Shown here: positions 1 through 6,928 of the stretch, one piece after another | How positions within the stretch are numbered: the first letter of the stretch is position 1 | Layout: each line of letters opens with the position of its first letter | Source: JANQPA01 sp964628385 | GTDB lineage: Bacteria > Bacteroidota > Bacteroidia > Chitinophagales > Saprospiraceae | Reading direction: 5' to 3' | Length of the DNA stretch: 16,866 nucleotides | NCBI GenBank assembly: GCA_964628385.1 | Contig: CAZVOD010000092.1 | Location: forward strand, 1-16,866 | Notes under the pieces: generated by a model | Databases searched by the model: none | Told to the model about the DNA's origin: nothing | Seen by the model: the letters and a program-made list of their open reading frames with translations, nothing else | Program-made: the position numbers and the translations under genes

Positions 1-101
1 GAAGGTTTAACCTCTCTAGAAATGACAAGTTTTTCTTTGGCTGTACGCCCAAGTAATATGAGTACGACAACCACGGCGATAATGGAGATAGCAATGGACA
101 T
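1..101 (-). CDS. Partial membrane-anchored protein (N-terminus only)
   Basis: The reverse strand opens with ATG at 101 preceded by an AGAGG ribosome-binding-like stretch, and the frame stays open to the window edge, giving 33 codons. The peptide begins MSIAISIIAVVVVLILLGRT and then becomes charged (AKEKLVISREVKP). It therefore looks like one N-terminal membrane helix or uncleaved signal anchor followed by the start of a soluble domain. The order of helix and then a VxREV-type strand recalls membrane-anchored SRPBCC proteins, but 33 residues are too few to assign a family. The gene runs off the left end, so its 3' part is not visible. Confidence 0.55.
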   Translation of the reverse strand, partial: MSIAISIIAVVVVLILLGRTAKEKLVISREVKP

Positions 102-321
102 TTTCCTCTTTTTTTGTAGAAATTAAAAAGGCAAAATTAGTAGGCAAACATGTTTTGGAGATATACAAATCTTGGATTATTCTATTAATTTCTCAGGTAA
201 GCGGATCAGGGCTGATCTGTTGTTTACATACCTCGCTATTGGTGTATTTTTTGGTAAGTATGAAAAATGAGTTGGTATCTAAAAATATATCATCTACAGG
301 AAAATGAAATTAGCAACCGAT

Positions 322-360
322 GAAGTTGTTTAAGCGTGTAGATGTATTTTAGACAACTTC
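322..360. repeat. Mini-palindrome with GAAGTTGTTTAA terminus
   Basis: GAAGTTGTTTAA (322-333) and TTAGACAACTTC (349-360) form a 12-bp inverted repeat with one mismatch around a 15-nt spacer. It lies 19 bp past the stop codon of the Crp-like gene on that gene's transcribed side but lacks a T-run, so it is a poor intrinsic terminator. The arm GAAGTTGTTTAA is identical to the end of the larger element at 7314-7473 read on the minus strand. Confidence 0.5.
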
Positions 361-379
361 GATAGGAAAGGAAACAAGT

Positions 380-925
380 CTAAGGTAATCTTTTTGCAGC
401 GATTCTTCCTTTTATTCTACTCAATGAAACAGGTGTAATGCCCAGTACATTGGCAATATACTTATCGGGAGCTCTGTTGATAACACCAGGATACTCCTTT
501 ATATAGTTTAGGTAACGCTCCTCAGGAGATAGCAAGACAAATGATTCTATCCGCCTGAAGGCTTGCTTTATGGCCGAGGGACCGATATTCATTTGGTTGA
601 GGTTTAAAAATTTAGAATTTTTAACAACATCGTGAAAGACATTATAGTCTATCAAATAGACCTTTGTATGCTCCAATGCCTGAAATGTAAAGCCAGAAGG
701 CTCATCGAATAAAAAGGTATGAAAATTCCCGAAAATATGATATTCTGGGTAAAGCTGGAACGATCTTTTTTCCCCTTTCTCATTAGTGTGGTAGACATGT
801 ACCAACCCTTTTCTGATAAAGTATAAATCTCTATTGCATGCGCCCTCTTGAATAAAAATTTCTCCCTTTTCAAAGGATTTTATGGTAACATGCCTGAACA
901 ATGCTAATAAACTTCTCAACTTCAT
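380..925 (-). CDS. Crp/Fnr family transcriptional regulator
   Basis: This 181-residue protein has the two-part Crp/Fnr layout. Residues about 12-105 form a cyclic-nucleotide-binding-type beta roll (FEKGEIFIQEGACNRDLYFI, then a GLVHVYH strand). A long helix follows, and a C-terminal helix-turn-helix sits around residues 150-175 (APDKYIANVLGITPVSLSRI). It lacks the clustered N-terminal cysteines of iron-sulfur FNR and the usual cAMP phosphate-cassette arginine is not evident, so the signal is unknown. Length is normal for the compact Bacteroidota members of this family, many of which sit alone in the genome. It is a single gene on the minus strand, followed by the partial membrane protein 278 bp away. 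Target genes cannot be read from the sequence. Confidence 0.9.
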   Translation of the reverse strand: MKLRSLLALFRHVTIKSFEKGEIFIQEGACNRDLYFIRKGLVHVYHTNEKGEKRSFQLYPEYHIFGNFHTFLFDEPSGFTFQALEHTKVYLIDYNVFHDVVKNSKFLNLNQMNIGPSAIKQAFRRIESFVLLSPEERYLNYIKEYPGVINRAPDKYIANVLGITPVSLSRIKGRIAAKRLP

Positions 926-1485
926 ATTTCTTGGCTTGACGCGATAGATTGTCTTGATTATTACTTATTTACTTTATAGAATGGATGGCACTGAAGCGAA
1001 AAGCGTACAGTAAGCATCCTTTTAAATGTATTTGCAGGTCAAAGGGTGAAATCCAAACACGCTCTAATTAAAGCGCTACCGCGTTCCTTTGCTTGAACGT
1101 CCTTTGGGCATTCATCTTATAGGGTCGCTCAGTCATCTCCCACACTGTGCCTTTTATCAGTCACTTAGCGCATCTGGAGCTCATAAGGGACCTTCCCTTT
1201 TTGAGCGAAAAAGCCTTCGTGTGATAAAGAATAATTCAATTTTGCACCAATTCTATTCCTTCGAAACAAGTCTAATTTGAGTAAAGTAAAATCTGATTAA
1301 AAGCAATAACTAAAGATACACTTTAATTTAAAGTCCACCCAATTTTCGGGATTGCGAAATGGGCTTATTATTTCGAAGTCTAGCAATTTTGAAACGTATT
1401 ATTAGTACTACTAGCTGCAATCAGCCTCAAAAAAGCCGTGTAGGGGAGCGTCCGTGATATGTCTTACACTAATGGCGCTTAGTTG
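926..1485. other. Intergenic region with no supported gene
   Basis: These 560 bp separate the Crp-like gene from the antiporter gene, both on the minus strand, so the right part is the antiporter 3' flank and the left part the regulator's promoter region. No convincing protein frame is present. A hairpin is formed by CCCA-AT-TTTCG (1338-1348) and CGAAATGGG (1355-1363) with one bulge. It could slow transcription leaving the antiporter gene but has no T-tract on that strand. No clear TAnnTTTG box was found for the regulator. Confidence 0.5.
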
Positions 1486-3102
1486 TTATTTCATGACCGT
1501 CATGATTGTATCTGCCACAGAGATTTCTTCAGGTACTACATGATCAGCCCCTAGTTTTTGAAGGTGAATGACTTCTTCTTGGTACTTTGTTCGTACTACT
1601 ATTCTTGCATGTTGATTAAGCTTACGAATCTTGATCGTTAAAGCTTCGGCTACCGTAGCCTCCGGGACTGTCACGATTACCTGCTTGGCTGCTTCTATGG
1701 CAGCTCTCTTGAGTACCTCTTCGTCTTCACCATCTCCTATAAAAATTTCGGCATAATTATAGTCCTCATCAGCGATGTTCCGTTCATTTTTTTCCACAAT
1801 AGCGAGTGGGGCTTTTTGCTTGGATAAATAACCTGCAACCCGTCTTCCACCCGGACCAAAGCCAACGATTATAGTATGATCTACCAGTGTGCAAACTTCC
1901 GGTAGGCATCCTACGGTATCATACTTACTAATCCAGTCTTTCCAAAAGGATAAATTAATGATTTGTCCGGCCAATACAGGTGTAAATCCGATCATAATAG
2001 CTGAAGTGATCATAGAAAGTATAGAGACGGTTAGGAAGAGCTGATAATTGAATTGTGATAGTAAGCCGGCTTCCAGGCCCACTTTTGAAAGGATAAAGGC
2101 AAATTCCCCAACCTGGCAAAGGGCGAACCCACTGATGAGGGCATTTCTAATACCGATATTCAGATAAAACCCTATGGGTACGATGATTAAGAACTTTAGT
2201 AGCATTACTGCCAGGGTAATACTGGTAAGCATTAATAAATTATCGGCAACGAAACTCAAATCCAGCAGCATACCTACCGAAACAAAAAAGATAGCGGTAA
2301 ATATCTCTTTAAAGGGTGTGATATTTTTCAACGCTTCAAAGCTATACTCTGATTCTGAGATAATCAGGCCGGCCAGAAAAGCTCCCAGGGCTAACTTTAA
2401 GCCCAATTGTTGAGTTATAAAAGCCGTGGCAAAGCATATGACAATAACCGAAATTAGAAATAGCTCTTGATTGTGAGTGTGAACAATGCTACGAATCAGC
2501 AGGGGTACTAGTTTGCGGGCTGCAAAAACAACCACAATAACCAGCGCAACTCCCATCAGAACCTTGCCTACAGAGTCGGTCTCCATGGCTCCTTCTGGAG
2601 CTAAATAGGGAGCTATCAACATCATTGGGATGATGATAATATCCTGGAAAATAAGCACGGAGACTGAGATCTTTCCAAATGCAGTATTCATCCAGCCTTT
2701 ATCCTGGAATAATTGTAAAACAATAGCGGTACTACTCATGGCAAAAAGCATGCCCACAAATACCGCCTGATTTGGTGGCAGTCCCAACTGCCATGCGGCC
2801 AGAAAAAATATCAACAAACTGAGCATCACCTGTAACAGGCCTCCTACAAGTACAAGTTCCTTTGACTCCATCAATTTTTCCAACGAAAATTCTATTCCAA
2901 TAGAAAAGAGCAAAAGTAGTATGCCAATTTCAGCCATTGCGTCGGTCTTCTCGGTGGCCGTTATCAATCCTATCCCGAAAGGCCCAACCAGTACACCTGC
3001 AATTAAAAAGCCAACGATGGAAGGGAGGTTTAGTCGGGTACTGACAAAAAGTACGGCTGCCGAGACTGCCAGTATGATGATAAGTTCGTTAAGAATATTC
3101 AT
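1486..3102 (-). CDS. CPA2 cation:proton antiporter (KefB/YbaL-like) with RCK_N domain
   Basis: The 538-residue protein begins with a polytopic membrane domain (about residues 1-385) typical of the monovalent cation:proton antiporter-2 family. Visible family segments are LNLPSIVGFLIAGVLVGP near the N-terminus, FQDIIIIPMM, ALGAFLAGLIISESEY and FFVSVGMLLDLSF. After a short linker, residues about 409-538 form a TrkA-N/RCK_N Rossmann domain starting HTIIVGFGPGGRRVAGYL, with an acidic residue (VEKNE) after the second strand as expected for nucleotide binding. It ends with that domain; no RCK_C is present. The role is K+ or Na+ efflux in exchange for protons across the inner membrane, gated by nucleotide. 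Glutathione gating as in KefC is not established. It is a single gene, divergent from the DUF4198 gene. Confidence 0.93.
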   Translation of the reverse strand: MNILNELIIILAVSAAVLFVSTRLNLPSIVGFLIAGVLVGPFGIGLITATEKTDAMAEIGILLLLFSIGIEFSLEKLMESKELVLVGGLLQVMLSLLIFFLAAWQLGLPPNQAVFVGMLFAMSSTAIVLQLFQDKGWMNTAFGKISVSVLIFQDIIIIPMMLIAPYLAPEGAMETDSVGKVLMGVALVIVVVFAARKLVPLLIRSIVHTHNQELFLISVIVICFATAFITQQLGLKLALGAFLAGLIISESEYSFEALKNITPFKEIFTAIFFVSVGMLLDLSFVADNLLMLTSITLAVMLLKFLIIVPIGFYLNIGIRNALISGFALCQVGEFAFILSKVGLEAGLLSQFNYQLFLTVSILSMITSAIMIGFTPVLAGQIINLSFWKDWISKYDTVGCLPEVCTLVDHTIIVGFGPGGRRVAGYLSKQKAPLAIVEKNERNIADEDYNYAEIFIGDGEDEEVLKRAAIEAAKQVIVTVPEATVAEALTIKIRKLNQHARIVVRTKYQEEVIHLQKLGADHVVPEEISVADTIMTVMK

Positions 3103-3523
3103 GGCCTTAAATTTGAGTATGAATCATTTGTCTTCTTTGTTAACACTTTTTATAGCATTACGGATGATAACTTTTTCAATAAAGTTGCTTTTTAAATAGC
3201 CATTCTACAATTTACCAGGCTGTTCTGTCACCTACGGACATCAGGTGAGCCTCCTCTTCTTTCCAGCCCAACCGAAAATATATCCCTTGCTATCGGATAA
3301 GGCCCTAATCTGAGGTGAATCATATATGCAATGGATCGAATGATATTCCCTGAAGTTGAAGCCAGGTTGCAATCGTGAAAACCGGAATACGAGATAGCCG
3401 TTGATACCAATAATGCCACAATTAACAAAGTGTAAGTTATTTTACTTAACGATATTTAATCAATCTGCTCAAATCTTTCTTATTCTGTATATTTTCAGCA
3501 AAATATGTTAAAAATAAAAATCT
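3103..3523. promoter_or_regulatory. Divergent intergenic region of antiporter and DUF4198 genes
   Basis: This 421-bp gap must hold the promoters of both divergent genes. On the plus strand TATATTTT (3488-3495) matches the Bacteroidota -7 box TAnnTTTG at seven of eight positions and lies 28 bp before the ATG of the DUF4198 gene. A clear -33 TTTG is not seen. A small hairpin TCACCT/AGGTGA lies at 3228-3248. A 66-codon frame on the minus strand (3228-3428) starts only with TTG and resembles nothing recognisable, so it is not called. Confidence 0.4.
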
Positions 3524-4624
3524 ATGAAAAAGACCGTGCTCGTTTTGTTAGCCTTTATATTGTTCTGTAGTCACGATATGTATTTAAAATTGGGTAGCTA
3601 CTTTTTGGAACCCAATACTACAGCAAGTATTAATTTATTTAATGGTACCTTTGAAAATAGCGATAATGTCATTGATCGCAACAGAATGATCGATGTAAGT
3701 CTTGTAGGGAATGGTGTACGTACTCAGGTAGATACTAATCAGTGGTACGAAGAGGGGCAAACTACTATTTTGAACTTTAAAACCGGCCAGGCTGGTACAT
3801 GGGTAGCAGGGGTATCCACTCGCCCACGAAATATAGAAATGGCAGCCAAAGATTTCAATGGTTACCTGGAGCACGATGGTGTACTTGATATGCTGGAAGC
3901 TCGAAAGAAGAATAATACGCTTGATCAGGATGCAGTAGAAAAATACTCCAAGCATGTAAAGACCATTTTTCAGGTAGGCGATCGCTTGTCTGACGACTGG
4001 AAAACCAAGCTTGGTTATCCTATAGAATTTATACCCCTGAGTAATCCTTATGACCTGCATCCCGGCCATGATCTAGAGGTTCAGTTACTTTGGAAAGGGC
4101 AACCTCTGGCCAATCAGTTGGTTTATGTAGGTTCTAAAGTGAAGGAACATGCTCACGCTGACGATGAAGAACATACCCACGCCGATGGTACGACGCACAG
4201 TCACGCTGATGCTGACGAGCATACCCACGCCGATGGTACGGCGCATAGTCACGCTGACGATGAAGAACATACCCACGCTAATGGTACGACGCATAGTCAC
4301 GCTGATGCTGACGAGCATACCCACGCCGACGAAGCGTTAAAAAAATACCGTACTGATGCTGAAGGGAAATTGGTAGTGAATATTGACTATCAGGGAATAT
4401 GGTATTTGCGTACCATTCATTTGGTAGAGTCGGAGGAGCCTGGATTGACACATGAATCCAATTGGGCTACTTTAACTTTTGAGGTAGGAGAGGGGCATAG
4501 CCATGAGCATCACGAGCATTCCCATGAAGAAGCTAGTCTTGGGATTCCTTCGTACGTATACTGGATAGGTAGCTTGCTATTGGTAGGAATTCTGTTTTTT
4601 GTGTTTAATCGTAAGAATCAATAA
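3524..4624 (+). CDS. DUF4198 membrane protein with histidine-rich repeat region
   Basis: A hydrophobic N-terminus (MKKTVLVLLAFILF) is followed by the DUF4198/NikM-type domain (about residues 17-205), recognisable from SHDMYLKLGSYFLEPN, LFNGTFENSD, GTWVAGVSTR, FNGYLEHDGV and YPIEFIPLSNPYDLHPG. Residues 209-267 are a tandem repeat rich in histidine and acid (16 histidines in 59 residues). The fold then resumes (YRTDAEGKLVVNIDYQGIWYLRTIHLVE). A second histidine cluster at 323-336 precedes one C-terminal membrane helix (SYVYWIGSLLLVGILFFVF) and a basic tail. The topology is therefore periplasmic and inner-membrane anchored. Family members occur with nickel/cobalt transporters; metal capture for the adjoining HupE-like permease is inferred. 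The stop codon abuts the next ATG, so translation is probably coupled. Confidence 0.92.
   Translation: MKKTVLVLLAFILFCSHDMYLKLGSYFLEPNTTASINLFNGTFENSDNVIDRNRMIDVSLVGNGVRTQVDTNQWYEEGQTTILNFKTGQAGTWVAGVSTRPRNIEMAAKDFNGYLEHDGVLDMLEARKKNNTLDQDAVEKYSKHVKTIFQVGDRLSDDWKTKLGYPIEFIPLSNPYDLHPGHDLEVQLLWKGQPLANQLVYVGSKVKEHAHADDEEHTHADGTTHSHADADEHTHADGTAHSHADDEEHTHANGTTHSHADADEHTHADEALKKYRTDAEGKLVVNIDYQGIWYLRTIHLVESEEPGLTHESNWATLTFEVGEGHSHEHHEHSHEEASLGIPSYVYWIGSLLLVGILFFVFNRKNQ
4153..4329 (+). repeat. 48-bp in-frame tandem repeat, 3.7 copies
   Basis: Four 48-bp units begin at 4153, 4201, 4249 and 4297, the last cut at about 33 bp. Each encodes 16 residues. Units 1 and 3 read HADDEEHTHA(D/N)GTTHS, and units 2 and 4 read HADADEHTHADGTAHS (unit 4 truncated). 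Units 1 and 3 share codon choices that differ from units 2 and 4, so the array looks like a duplicated 96-bp dimer. All units stay in frame in the DUF4198 gene. Confidence 0.93.
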
Positions 4625-5305
4625 ATGAAAAAAACAATAAAATGGCTCGCCATCTTTTTATGTCTCTTACAACCGCTTTTCTTGTGGGCCCATGATGTTA
4701 GTGATGCGGATCAGGAGATACTCAGAGATGGTGGGCTTTGGTCTTATATTTTTGTTGGCGCAAAGCATATGGTGACGGGTTATGACCATTTGCTTTTTCT
4801 AACCGGTGTCATTTTTTACCTCAGCGGGTTCAAAGATATTGTGCGTTTTATAACTGCTTTTACGATAGGCCATAGTATCACTTTGATTTTTGCCACCTAC
4901 TGGGGTATTCGTGCTGATGAGCATCTCATAGATGTAGTGATTGGTCTGAGTGTCGTATACAAAGGCTTTGAGAATTTGGGTGGTTTTGAAAAATTATTGA
5001 AAATAAAATCTCCCAACCTGCTCTTGATGGTCTTTATTTTTGGTCTTATTCACGGTTTTGGTTTATCTACCCGGCTGCAGTCTTTTGAAATTGGAAACCA
5101 GCAATTTCTGGCTAAAATTATAAGCTTCAATGTCGGTGTAGAACTGGGCCAAATCCTGGCCCTGATTCCAATCGTCTTTATTATTACTCGCTGGCAACAG
5201 ATGAAAAGCTATCAGGCTTTTTACAAAGCCGTTAATTATTACCTGGTAATAGCGGGTATCTTTTTATTCTGCTATCAGATGTATGGGTATTGGGTGGGGG
5301 GCTGA
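4625..5305 (+). CDS. HupE/UreJ family metal transporter
   Basis: The 226-residue protein has a signal peptide ending LFLWA|HD, leaving a histidine at the mature N-terminus, followed by about six membrane helices. Motifs of the HupE/UreJ_2 family are visible: HMVTGYDHLLFLTGVIFY, FTAFTIGHSITLIFA, IFGLIHGFGLSTRL and FNVGVELGQILAL. Intramembrane histidines and acids in these motifs are thought to bind Ni2+ or Co2+ in characterised members; the metal here is not known. Its ATG directly follows the TAA of the histidine-rich DUF4198 gene, which argues for one operon and a shared metal-handling job. No hydrogenase or urease gene is nearby, so the user of the metal is not evident. Confidence 0.92.
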   Translation: MKKTIKWLAIFLCLLQPLFLWAHDVSDADQEILRDGGLWSYIFVGAKHMVTGYDHLLFLTGVIFYLSGFKDIVRFITAFTIGHSITLIFATYWGIRADEHLIDVVIGLSVVYKGFENLGGFEKLLKIKSPNLLLMVFIFGLIHGFGLSTRLQSFEIGNQQFLAKIISFNVGVELGQILALIPIVFIITRWQQMKSYQAFYKAVNYYLVIAGIFLFCYQMYGYWVGG

Positions 5306-5371
5306 GATTTTCCCTGAAATATACTATCCACTCCTCTGTACTATTCATATATTGGCCGCAAAAATACTAGC

Positions 5372-5959
5372 ATGCTATACAATGTATATTTGATACTAAA
5401 AGCTTTACACGTTATTGGATTTGTAGCCTGGTTTGCAGGGCTTTTCTACTTGGTCAGAATGTTCGTCTATCATGTAGAAGCTCAAGGAAAACCGAAGGCA
5501 GAAAGAGATGTTCTGGTGCCGCAGTTTGAGTTGATGCAATCACGTGTCTATAAGATTATTACCAACCCTTCCATGATGATTACCTGGACCGCTGGATTAG
5601 CCATGCTTGGCATTGGCTTTACTTCCTACGCTCCTAATTATTTAGCTTCGGAAGGTGGAACTCCCGGATGGATGCACCTCAAGCTGACCTTGCTGGTGTT
5701 ACTTCTGGTATACCACCTTTGGTGTAAAAGAGCAATGAAGAAGCTGGAAAATGGTGAGAATAAATACTCGGCCTGGCAGTTTCGCCTGGCGAATGAACTA
5801 CCAACCGTATTCCTTATAACCATCGTTTTAGTCGCTACACTGGGAAAAGGCGGAACGCTCAATTATGCCTACCTGGGAATAGGTGTAGCTGCTTTTGCCG
5901 GATTGATCTATTACGGCGCCGTGCGTTACCGTAAGAAAAGAGAAATAGCCGGCGAGTAG
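5372..5959 (+). CDS. hemJ: HemJ-type protoporphyrinogen IX oxidase (UPF0093/CopD-related)
   Basis: The 195-residue protein has about five membrane helices and the HemJ signature: YLILKALHVIGFVAWFAGLF at the N-terminus with its helix-1 histidine, LVRMFVYHVEA, FELMQSRVYKIITNPSMM, GWMHLKLTLLVLLLVYH and FRLANELPTVFLI. HemJ oxidises protoporphyrinogen IX to protoporphyrin IX in the inner membrane in bacteria lacking HemY and HemG. An extra C-terminal helix (YAYLGIGVAAFAGLIYYGAV) extends it beyond many homologues of about 140-180 residues. It begins 66 bp after the HupE-like gene on the same strand. TATATTGG at 5348-5355 is a near-match to a -7 promoter box, so it may also have its own promoter. 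A strong terminator follows. Confidence 0.92.
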   Translation: MLYNVYLILKALHVIGFVAWFAGLFYLVRMFVYHVEAQGKPKAERDVLVPQFELMQSRVYKIITNPSMMITWTAGLAMLGIGFTSYAPNYLASEGGTPGWMHLKLTLLVLLLVYHLWCKRAMKKLENGENKYSAWQFRLANELPTVFLITIVLVATLGKGGTLNYAYLGIGVAAFAGLIYYGAVRYRKKREIAGE

Positions 5960-5987
5960 CGCTATCACTCCTGTATGCTCAAAAGCT

Positions 5988-6030
5988 AAAAAGAGCCCTA
6001 AAATTCAATATGATTTTAGGGCTCTTTTTT
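5988..6030 (+). terminator. Rho-independent terminator after hemJ
   Basis: A 17-bp perfect stem is formed by AAAAAGAGCCCTAAAAT (5988-6004) and ATTTTAGGGCTCTTTTT (6013-6029) around an 8-nt loop, ending in a T-run. It lies 28 bp past the hemJ stop and closes the plus-strand metal/haem group. The A-run on the left arm could let it act on the other strand too, but no minus-strand gene ends there. Confidence 0.93.
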
Positions 6031-6189
6031 AATAATCAACCTTCTTTTCTTGCTTTTACGATTTTCTCAAAAATAGACTAAGGTTAAGCGGTATTTTACC
6101 TATTTATCATTCAAAGCTTACTTGTTTTGAAATAATTGTAAAAATTAAATTATTTCGTTGAAAAATTTTTAAGTTATCTGACTTTATTA

Positions 6190-6197
6190 TACATTTG
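6190..6197 (+). promoter_or_regulatory. Bacteroidota-type -7 box (TACATTTG)
   Basis: TACATTTG fits the phylum's -7 consensus TAnnTTTG exactly. The -33 TTTG is degenerate (a T-run at 6166-6170, 19 bp upstream). Transcription would begin near 6203, just upstream of the structured sequence that leads into the tRNA-like domain, and would end at the terminator at 6461-6497. Confidence 0.55.
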
Positions 6198-6339
6198 TAT
6201 CAACGAAAGCGGATAAACACAAACTTTCAATTACTCAAAAGCGAGTAGCCGTGTAAAGAGATGGCAAATTAAGAGCTACGGGATTCAGGTTATGCTGGTC
6301 CTTGGTTCTGAAAGTTGTAAAGTCTCAACGAAATAACAA

Positions 6340-6448
6340 TGTGAGGTGATGAAATTAGGCAGCCATACCCGCCGGTCTCGTGGGTGAGGAATAAGGGATA
6401 AAGCTTCGGCCTAACCTCCTCGTGAAGGTTCGAGTCCTTCCCTCACAG
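6340..6448 (+). tRNA. Class II tRNA-like domain, identity uncertain
   Basis: The 109-nt segment folds as a tRNA with a long variable arm. Acceptor TGTGAGG/CCTCACA (6340-6346 with 6441-6447) has seven perfect pairs, followed by U8 and G9. D stem ATG/CAT encloses a loop with GG (6349-6366). Anticodon stem CCCGC/GTGGG is at 6368-6384. T arm GAAGG-TTCGAGT-CCTTC (6424-6440) is canonical, including C61. The three-pair D stem and long variable arm resemble tRNA-Leu/Ser. Oddities: the anticodon loop is CGGTCTC, so position 33 is G instead of U and 34-36 would read GTC; the variable region is 39 nt (6385-6423) with a GAGGA/TCCTC stem and a UUCG apex; and after discriminator G the gene has CAA where CCA is expected. 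Whether it is charged or decodes is unknown. Confidence 0.6.
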
Positions 6449-6460
6449 CAAACAGCATGT

Positions 6461-6497
6461 AGCCTGATAGAGCTTGTTTCTATCAGGCTTTTTTTTT
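6461..6497 (+). terminator. Rho-independent terminator after the tRNA-like domain
   Basis: AGCCTGATAGA (6461-6471) and TCTATCAGGCT (6479-6489) make an 11-bp perfect stem with a 7-nt loop, followed by nine consecutive Ts (6489-6497). It lies 13 nt past the tRNA-like domain and marks the end of that transcript. Confidence 0.95.
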
Positions 6498-6865
6498 CTA
6501 AATTCGCATGGTGTTGATGCGAGAAAAGGGCCTATTCTTGCTACTCAAAAGCCAGTCTAAGGCACATTCTACTTTAAGATAGATATATTATAATTGATAG
6601 GTTTAATTTTATAAGTGTTTGATAATAAATGATTTATTTTCCATCAATTGGATAAATCGACTCTTTTACTATATAGAATGACTGTTTTAGGTAAGTGGTT
6701 TTTTCCAGTGATTTGTATAATTTTATATTAGTAAAACGCGCTTCTTACTTTTTATCTAAAGGGCTAGATAAATAGATAACCGTTTTCTCTTCAAGTGCAT
6801 GTTTTTATCTTAATGTACCCTAACATTAGGTAATGCTGCATGAATGCTTTCAACATTATAGAGTA

Positions 6866-6928
6866 GATTTGCTAGCAGGTGGAAATTACATAAAAATTAT
6901 TGTATCAGAGCTTACCTGTTGGCAAATC
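6866..6928 (+). repeat. 15-bp hairpin in AT-rich non-coding DNA
   Basis: GATTTGCTAGCAGGT (6866-6880) pairs with ACCTGTTGGCAAATC (6914-6928) across all 15 positions if two G-U wobbles are allowed. The 33-nt loop can partly close through TACATAA/TTATTGTA. It is followed by a pyrimidine-rich TTTCTTATTT stretch. The two wobbles work on the plus strand as RNA, which favours a transcribed structure, but no promoter box was found close by. Confidence 0.45.

Larger units (their letters stand above)
6203..6497 (+). ncRNA. Candidate structured non-coding RNA with 3' tRNA-like domain
   Basis: A -7 box at 6190-6197 and an intrinsic terminator at 6461-6497 bound a unit of about 290 nt without a protein frame. 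The 5' half (to about 6333) can fold: AACTTTCA (6222-6229) pairs with TGAAAGTT (6309-6316), enclosing a TACTC/GAGTA hairpin (6232-6247) and competing GTAGC/GCTAC pairing. TCAACGAAA occurs twice (6200-6208 and 6325-6333), bracketing this half. The 3' half is the tRNA-like domain at 6340-6448. It does not show the conserved sequences of tmRNA, RNase P RNA, SRP RNA or 6S RNA that I can recognise. The simplest alternative is a tRNA precursor with a long leader. Confidence 0.5.

Noticed and set aside
1089..1280. 63-codon plus-strand frame
   Set aside because: It starts with TTG, has no recognisable family features, no clear ribosome binding site and no neighbour context; more likely chance.
3228..3428. 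66-codon minus-strand frame with a hydrophobic start
   Set aside because: It starts with TTG, has no recognisable motif, and sits in the divergent promoter region of two real genes.
4153..4329. Regular 48-bp repeat resembling a CRISPR array
   Set aside because: Units are directly adjacent with no spacers, stay in frame and encode histidine-rich peptide inside the DUF4198 gene.
4085..4340. Other-frame open stretches across the histidine repeat
   Set aside because: They are open only because the underlying 48-bp unit is a multiple of three and free of stops in those frames; the repeated low-complexity peptides are by-products.
6203..6497. tmRNA
   Set aside because: The acceptor stem closes locally within 109 nt, a full D stem and anticodon stem are present, and no tag-peptide frame of the usual type ends before the T arm. 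Only a three-codon ATG-GCA-AAT-TAA frame is seen, in the 5' half.
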